From Candidatus Rokuibacteriota bacterium (GTDB taxonomy: Bacteria; Methylomirabilota; Methylomirabilia; Rokubacteriales; CSP1-6), in assembly GCA_003221455.1 (NCBI GenBank), contig QHRX01000003.1:1-55815 (forward strand): a stretch of 55,815 nucleotides of DNA. Direction: 5' to 3'. The position numbers and the translations under genes were made by a program. Every line of letters begins with the position of its first letter. The first letter of the stretch is position 1. Below the pieces are notes generated by a model. The model was given only the letters and a program-made list of their open reading frames with translations, was not told where the DNA came from and ran no database searches. Positions 52,155 through 55,815 of the stretch are shown here, piece by piece.

Positions 52155-52246
52155 AAGTTCGCGCCCGGCAGGAGCTGTGAGATCCTTAGGAATAGCTCGA
52201 TCGCCGGTGCGGCGTTGGCGCCCTGTCCGCGAGCGAGGAGGGAAGA

Positions 52247-52492
52247 TTGACGCGGCTTCTGTTCGTCGTCTCTCGGGACCACCCTGGCCACTACGACCAT
52301 CTCAAACGGACGTTCGCTGACGACGCGCACGTCGAGGTCATCCTCGACCGCCGACGTGGCGCGCAGCGGCGGCGCGATCTCGAGCCCCCCCCCGCCGGGC
52401 GACGAACCGAACGCCGACTGACACCGACCGCCGGTGACCTGCACCAGCTCGGCTGGACGCTCGTGCGCCCGGGTCCGCCCCGTGCCAACTGA
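52247..52492 (+). CDS. Conserved-looking 81-residue protein of unknown function
   Basis: Starts at TTG 52247 with GAGGAGG seven nt upstream. Residues 1-36 (RLLFVVSRDHPGHYDHLKRTF, then VEVILDRRRG) resemble a recurrent small protein of soil deltaproteobacteria and Rokubacteria-like genomes, from memory. A basic middle with RRG/RRT repeats and a C-terminal LGWTLVR follow. No known catalytic motif. The pattern (a short Rossmann-like strand plus basic region) suggests a nucleotide- or DNA-binding accessory protein, but this is a guess. Confidence 0.65.
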   Translation: MTRLLFVVSRDHPGHYDHLKRTFADDAHVEVILDRRRGAQRRRDLEPPPAGRRTERRLTPTAGDLHQLGWTLVRPGPPRAN

Positions 52493-52516
52493 CACGGTGT
52501 CTTCGAGGGCTCGACC

Positions 52517-52798
52517 GTGACGAAATCCGGCCTGATCGAGGCGCTGGCGGGGCTGGCGAGCCTCACCCAGAAGGAAGCCGAGACCGTCGTCGACACCGTC
52601 TTCGACCGGATCGCGGAGGCGCTCGCCAAGGGCGACAAGGTCGAGCTCCGGGGATTTGGGAGCTTCCGGGTCCGGCACCGGCGGCCGCGGATCGGACGGA
52701 ACCCGAAGAAGCAGACGACGGTCGAGGTCCCCGCCAAGGTAGTCCCGTTCTTCAGGGTCGGGAAGGAACTCGCCGCGGCGGTCAACAAGCTGCAGTAG
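52517..52798 (+). CDS. HU/IHF-family DNA-binding protein
   Basis: A 93-residue histone-like protein with GTG start 52517. Two N-terminal helices are followed by the beta-arm block GFGSFRVRHRRPRIGRNPKKQ and VPFFRVGKEL. Pro in the arm region fits the DNA-bending intercalating loop. HU versus IHF cannot be settled. It lies 24 nt after the 81-residue unknown and may share its transcript. Confidence 0.93.
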   Translation: MTKSGLIEALAGLASLTQKEAETVVDTVFDRIAEALAKGDKVELRGFGSFRVRHRRPRIGRNPKKQTTVEVPAKVVPFFRVGKELAAAVNKLQ

Positions 52799-53035
52799 CG
52801 TCCCGGTCCAGGTCTCGGTCGCGCCAGAGGTGCTTCGTGCGGGTGAGCGCGCCGCCTGCCCGTGCTCGCCCGCCGGGGACGACGCGGACCGTTCCTGGCG
52901 GCGTCGCCTTGGCGCCGGCGCGAGCCCGCCGCGGCACGCCGGGCGCGGCTCAAGGGCGACCTCGTCGAGCGCCGTCCGACCCGGCCGTTCGCCTGAGGAC
53001 AGAGGCCTTACGCCCACGGGGGAGGACAGGCCCGC
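52799..53035 (+). other. Non-coding stretch after the HU gene
   Basis: 237 nt with no supported gene, promoter or repeat. A weak GGGGGAGGACA ribosome site at its end serves the gene at 53036. Confidence 0.5.
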
Positions 53036-53821
53036 ATGGCTCGACGACGGGAGACACCCCAGACGGTCATTCACGCCCGCACCGACCCGATCCGCATCGT
53101 GCCGTTGCACGTGCCGGCGGCCCTCGCCGCAGCTCCGTCGGCGCCGCCGCCGCAGCTCTCCTACCGCGGCGGTCCGCTGCTCACGAACGTCGAGGTCTTC
53201 ACGGTGTTCTGGGGAGCGGCCTGGCAGCAACAACCGCAGAGCGGGCTCTCTCAGAACCTGAACCAGTTCTTCGACGTCATCCTCACGAGCGCCCTGATCG
53301 ATCAGCTGGACGAGTACAGCGTCCCGGGGAAGACGATAGGGCATGGTGAGCACGTCGGAACGACCATCATCACGGCCCCGGTGCTGGGGCACTCGGTGTC
53401 GGATGGCGCGGTCCAGCACATGCTCCAGCAGGAGATCTTGACGAGCACGGCGTTCCCCAAGCCGAACCCCAACATGCTGTATTTCGTCTACCTGCCCCCG
53501 GGGGTGGCCGTGGTTCAGGGGGGGGCGCGGTCGTGCCAGGCGTTCTGCGGCTACCACAACGATGTCAACGGGCAGATCGTGTACGCGGTCATGCCGTTTC
53601 CCGACTGTCCAGGCTGCGCCGGCGGTCTTTCGACGCTCGACGCGCTGACCTCGACGAGTTCGCACGAGCTCTGCGAGGCCATCACCGATCCGATTCCGGG
53701 CCAGGGCTGGTACGACGATGTTCACGGGGAGATCGGCGACATCTGCGCCTGGAAGACCAAGCGGGTCGGCGCGTACACGGTCCAGCAAGAGTGGTCGAAC
53801 CAGGCCAACGCCTGCGGGTAG
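53036..53821 (+). CDS. Putative HELCE-motif metalloprotein, possibly a secreted protease
   Basis: A 261-residue protein. Residues about 40-60 (SYRGGPLLTNVEVFTVFWG) and 200-240 (TSTSSHELCEAITDP then GWYDDVHGEIGDICAWK) resemble a bacterial and plant family (EXORDIUM-like) with the pattern GG.ll..v.v...W and HElxEaxTDP. HELCE could be a zinc site of HExxE type, and several Cys pairs (167/171, 191/194) may bind metal or form disulphides. The N-terminus is proline/alanine-rich and not a clear signal peptide. Family and activity are tentative. Confidence 0.75.
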   Translation: MARRRETPQTVIHARTDPIRIVPLHVPAALAAAPSAPPPQLSYRGGPLLTNVEVFTVFWGAAWQQQPQSGLSQNLNQFFDVILTSALIDQLDEYSVPGKTIGHGEHVGTTIITAPVLGHSVSDGAVQHMLQQEILTSTAFPKPNPNMLYFVYLPPGVAVVQGGARSCQAFCGYHNDVNGQIVYAVMPFPDCPGCAGGLSTLDALTSTSSHELCEAITDPIPGQGWYDDVHGEIGDICAWKTKRVGAYTVQQEWSNQANACG

Positions 53822-53828
53822 AACCCGC
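53814..53828 (+). terminator. Hairpin on the stop codon of the HELCE gene
   Basis: GCGGG-TAGAA-CCCGC, a 5-bp stem whose loop holds the TAG stop. No T-run. The following 53829-54249 region has further GC hairpins (for example GCGGG-CTGA-CCCGC near 53915) but no gene. Confidence 0.3.
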
Positions 53829-54249
53829 GCTGGAATCGGACTGGGCCGCGCCGGTCCGTGTCTTCGCCACGACCCCCGAGTTGCAGGCGGCCGCCCCGGC
53901 GGTGGTTGGCCTCGCGGGCTGACCCGCCCCCGGCCGGCCGCCCGCCCCTGAGTCTCGGCCGTCATCAGAACCGGCTCCCAGCCAACCGCACCCACGCGCC
54001 GGACCGGAGGCCTGGCCGCCGGGCGCATCGGCGCCGCGCAGGGTACTCCCGGCCTCGGCGCGGCGTTCGTCGCTCGCCGGGCCCGTGGCCGCCGGAGGCC
54101 TCAAGGGCACGACGGCATGGGCCGCCTCCCCCGCCATTTGCTAGACTGGCCCCGCGGCGACCCGCGGTCGGCCGCGCCCCGGGGGCGGGGCGCGCGAACG
54201 TCCCGGTCGCGGTCTGCTCTCAGGCGTCCTGAGGAAGGGGAGTCTGCGG
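53829..54249. other. Intergenic region before the M48 lipoprotein
   Basis: About 420 nt without a supported gene. It holds short GC hairpins and, at its end, an AGGAAGGGGAG ribosome-site region about 12 nt before the M48 ATG. No clear promoter is seen. Confidence 0.5.
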
Positions 54250-55020
54250 ATGCTCCGCTCCAGGCGGCTCGTACCAGCGGCCGTGCTTTTGCTCGCCGCC
54301 TGCGAGACCGTGCCCTACACGGGACGCTCTCAGCTGAACCTCCTGCCGGAGGGCAGCGAACTCCAGATGGGGCGCCAGGCCTACGCGGAGGTCCTCCGCC
54401 AGAGCACGATCAACCGCGACCCCGTCGCCAACGGCCAGCTCGAGGGCGCGGGACGCCGGATCGCCGCTGCCACCGGTCGCACCGACTTTCAGTGGCGGTT
54501 CACGCTGATCGAGAGCCAGGAGGCCAATGCCTTCTGCCTGCCGGGGGGCCAGGTCGCGGTCTACACGGGGATCCTGCCGATCACGCGCGACGACGCGGGG
54601 CTCGCGGTGGTCCTCGGCCACGAGATCTCCCACGCGATCGCCCACCATGGCGCGGAACGCCTCAGCCAGTCGTTACTCATCCAGACGGGGCTGGCCGCCA
54701 CGCAGATTGCGCTCGCGAGCCGTGATCCGGCAACGACGCGGCAGGTGACGTCGCTGCTCGGCGCGGGCGCCGCCGTCGGGGTGATGCTCCCGTGGAGCCG
54801 GGCCCAGGAGTCGGAGGCCGACCACCTCGGCCTGATCTTCATGGCCAAGGCCGGCTACGATCCGCATGCGGCGGTCGCCTTCTGGCAGCGGATGATGCAG
54901 GCGGCGAAGGGGCGGCGCCCGCCCGAGTTCCTGTCGGATCACCCCTCGGATGAGACCCGGGTCCGCCAGATCGAGGCCTGGATCCCGGAGGCGATGGGGT
55001 ACTACCGGCCCGCGAGCTAG
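54250..55020 (+). CDS. M48-family metallopeptidase lipoprotein
   Basis: A 256-residue protein with a lipoprotein signal: hydrophobic AAVLLLAAC with lipobox Cys18. The zinc motif is GHEISHAIAHHG and the third ligand Glu is in AQESEADHLGL. It resembles outer-membrane-associated BepA/LoiP-type proteases that act on misfolded outer-membrane proteins. A DHPSDETRVRQIEAW end is typical of the YcaL/LoiP branch. Its localisation suits an LPS-bearing cell envelope. Confidence 0.92.
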   Translation: MLRSRRLVPAAVLLLAACETVPYTGRSQLNLLPEGSELQMGRQAYAEVLRQSTINRDPVANGQLEGAGRRIAAATGRTDFQWRFTLIESQEANAFCLPGGQVAVYTGILPITRDDAGLAVVLGHEISHAIAHHGAERLSQSLLIQTGLAATQIALASRDPATTRQVTSLLGAGAAVGVMLPWSRAQESEADHLGLIFMAKAGYDPHAAVAFWQRMMQAAKGRRPPEFLSDHPSDETRVRQIEAWIPEAMGYYRPAS

Positions 55021-55147
55021 GCCCCTCGACGCCCTGGCGACCGCCCCCCCGCTTGACCCAAGCCGCGGTGGGAAGGAAGCCCACCCGACCCCACCAGTCG
55101 TTCTGGCTCGACGCAGCGAATCCCCTTTAAAAATTTACGGTTTTTCC

Positions 55148-55176
55148 TTGACTCGGTTTCTTTCCCTGTGTAATGC
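55148..55176 (+). promoter_or_regulatory. Promoter of the mraZ division/cell-wall cluster
   Basis: TTGACT (55148-55153), 17-bp spacer, TAATGC (55171-55176), with an AT-rich stretch just upstream (55126-55146) that could be an UP element. The only AT-rich patch in this part of the window. Confidence 0.7.
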
Positions 55177-55187
55177 TCACCCATCAA

Positions 55188-55216
55188 GTGGGGCGAAGTG
55201 GGATGAAGTGGTGGGA
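55188..55216 (+). promoter_or_regulatory. MraZ boxes (GTGGG direct repeats)
   Basis: AAGTGGGGCG, AAGTGGGATG and AAGTGGTGGG lie in a row with 10-bp period (cores at 55188, 55198 and 55208), just downstream of the -10. They match the TGGGN repeat array that MraZ binds to repress its own operon. Confidence 0.75.
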
Positions 55217-55231
55217 CCACGCGAGCGCCTA

Positions 55232-55675
55232 ATGTTTCGAGGACGCTACTTACACACGATCGACCCAAAGGGGCGGCTCAGCATCCCGGCGAAGTTCCGG
55301 GATGCGCTCAAGGACGGCTACGACGACCGGCTCGTCGTCGTACCGAACGAGAGCTGCCTCGAGGTGCACCCGCTCGAGGAATGGCAACGCATCGAGCAGA
55401 AGCTCGGCGAGAAGTCGCTGTTCGATCCGGACGTGCGGAAGCTCGGACGGCTCTACATTTCGCGCGCGAAGGACACCGCGCTCGATCGCGCGGGCCGGAT
55501 CCTGATTCCGCCGGACGTGCGCGAGCAAGCGGGGCTCGCGAAGGAGGTCACGCTCGTCGGCGGTGGCCGCCGGCACTTCGAGGTGTGGGACCGTACGCGC
55601 TTCGACGAGTTCGAGCGGATCAATCAGGACGAGCTGTCGTCGGTATTCGACAAGCTGTCGAGCCTGGGAGTGTAG
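55232..55675 (+). CDS. mraZ: MraZ, transcriptional regulator of the dcw cluster
   Basis: A 147-residue protein with two AbrB-like halves: [24 protein letters not shown] (1-24) and [25 protein letters not shown] (about 77-101), each with the DxxGR loop. It forms a ring and represses the dcw operon through the repeats at 55188-55216. The ATG at 55232 is chosen by homology. The open frame continues upstream through the M48 gene but is not used. Confidence 0.96.
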   Translation: MFRGRYLHTIDPKGRLSIPAKFRDALKDGYDDRLVVVPNESCLEVHPLEEWQRIEQKLGEKSLFDPDVRKLGRLYISRAKDTALDRAGRILIPPDVREQAGLAKEVTLVGGGRRHFEVWDRTRFDEFERINQDELSSVFDKLSSLGV

Positions 55676-55677
55676 CG

Positions 55678-55815
55678 GTTCACGTCCCGGTGCTGCTCGA
55701 CGAGGTGCTCTTTCTTTTGCGCCCCCGTCGCGGGGGCTGGGTGATCGACGGAACGGTGGGCATGGGCGGACACGCCGAGGCGATGCTGGAACGGACGCCG
55801 GTCGAGGTGCGGCTT
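55678..55815 (+). CDS. rsmH: 16S rRNA (cytosine-1402-N4)-methyltransferase, 5' part, cut by window end
   Basis: The visible 46 residues read [16 protein letters not shown] then [20 protein letters not shown], the RsmH start with the SAM-binding [10 protein letters not shown] motif. The gene continues past the window. The start is unresolved: no ATG, GTG or TTG sits just before HVPV. GTG 55690 would drop this conserved segment, and an in-frame GTG at 55585 would overlap mraZ by 91 nt. The location after mraZ is standard. Confidence 0.85.

Noticed and set aside
52151-54028. Long minus-strand open frame opposite the HU and HELCE genes
   Set aside because: No homology visible; overlaps the pilZ promoter and the well-supported HU gene.

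Overview
The window is a G+C-rich (about 70 % by eye), gene-dense chromosomal segment of an aerobic, LPS-making (Gram-negative-type) bacterium. lpxC shows an outer membrane with lipid A. A caa3-type oxidase with a fused subunit I-III shows aerobic respiration. NtrYX, a branched-chain-amino-acid-type ABC transporter and paired acyl-CoA dehydrogenases fit a soil or subsurface lineage such as Rokubacteria/Methylomirabilota or a relative. That placement is a guess from gene content, since no rRNA or tRNA gene is visible.

Layout. 1-3465 (minus): a family-4 uracil-DNA glycosylase cut by the window edge, coaBC, rpoZ, gmk and yicC, tightly overlapping and driven by a promoter at 3486-3515. A small membrane protein diverges at 3565. 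A glycine-rich RRM protein follows at 3974-4324. 4671-13571 (minus): a complete UMP-biosynthesis operon pyrR-pyrB-pyrC-carA-orf88-carB-pyrF-pyrE. It is preceded by a promoter, a PyrR-type RNA hairpin, a candidate 27-residue leader peptide and an intrinsic terminator, so PyrR attenuation is readable from the DNA. 13786-17996 (minus): DUF4390-ntrY-ntrX with a 9-bp inverted repeat centred on its -10 box. 18080-25485 (minus): lpxC, then rsmE-prmA-dnaJ-grpE-hrcA (dnaK is missing from its usual place), hemW and lepB. 25482-31726 (minus): lepA and a nucleotide-sugar cluster (pyrophosphorylase, Trm112-like, epimerase, UDP-xylose synthase, UDP-glucose dehydrogenase). 31914-36358 (minus): caa3 oxidase genes coxB, coxA-coxC fusion, coxD and ctaG.

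From 36423 the plus strand takes over. Two acyl-CoA dehydrogenases sit behind a promoter with a palindromic operator. A degenerate histidine kinase-receiver hybrid, a thioesterase, a complete Liv-type ABC transporter (substrate-binding protein, two permeases, two ATPases) and an MBL hydrolase follow. A class-I glutamine-amidotransferase-like hydrolase diverges from gamma-glutamyltransferase, followed by an aldehyde dehydrogenase and an amidase. 51444-54249 looks accessory: an orphan C-terminal half of an ArsR-like regulator, a PilZ protein, an 81-residue unknown, an HU/IHF protein and an HELCE-motif putative metalloprotein. The window ends with an M48 lipoprotein peptidase and the start of the division and cell-wall cluster (mraZ with MraZ boxes, then rsmH).

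Recurrent theme: at several operon heads (3565, DUF4390, grpE, lepA, coxB, ggt, pilZ) a -10-like hexamer ends only 6-11 nt before the start codon and no Shine-Dalgarno sequence is seen. Leaderless mRNAs are therefore likely in this organism. The strongest regulatory findings are the pyr attenuator with its overlapping leader ORF, the unknown orf88 inside the pyr operon, and the ntrYX and acyl-CoA dehydrogenase operators.
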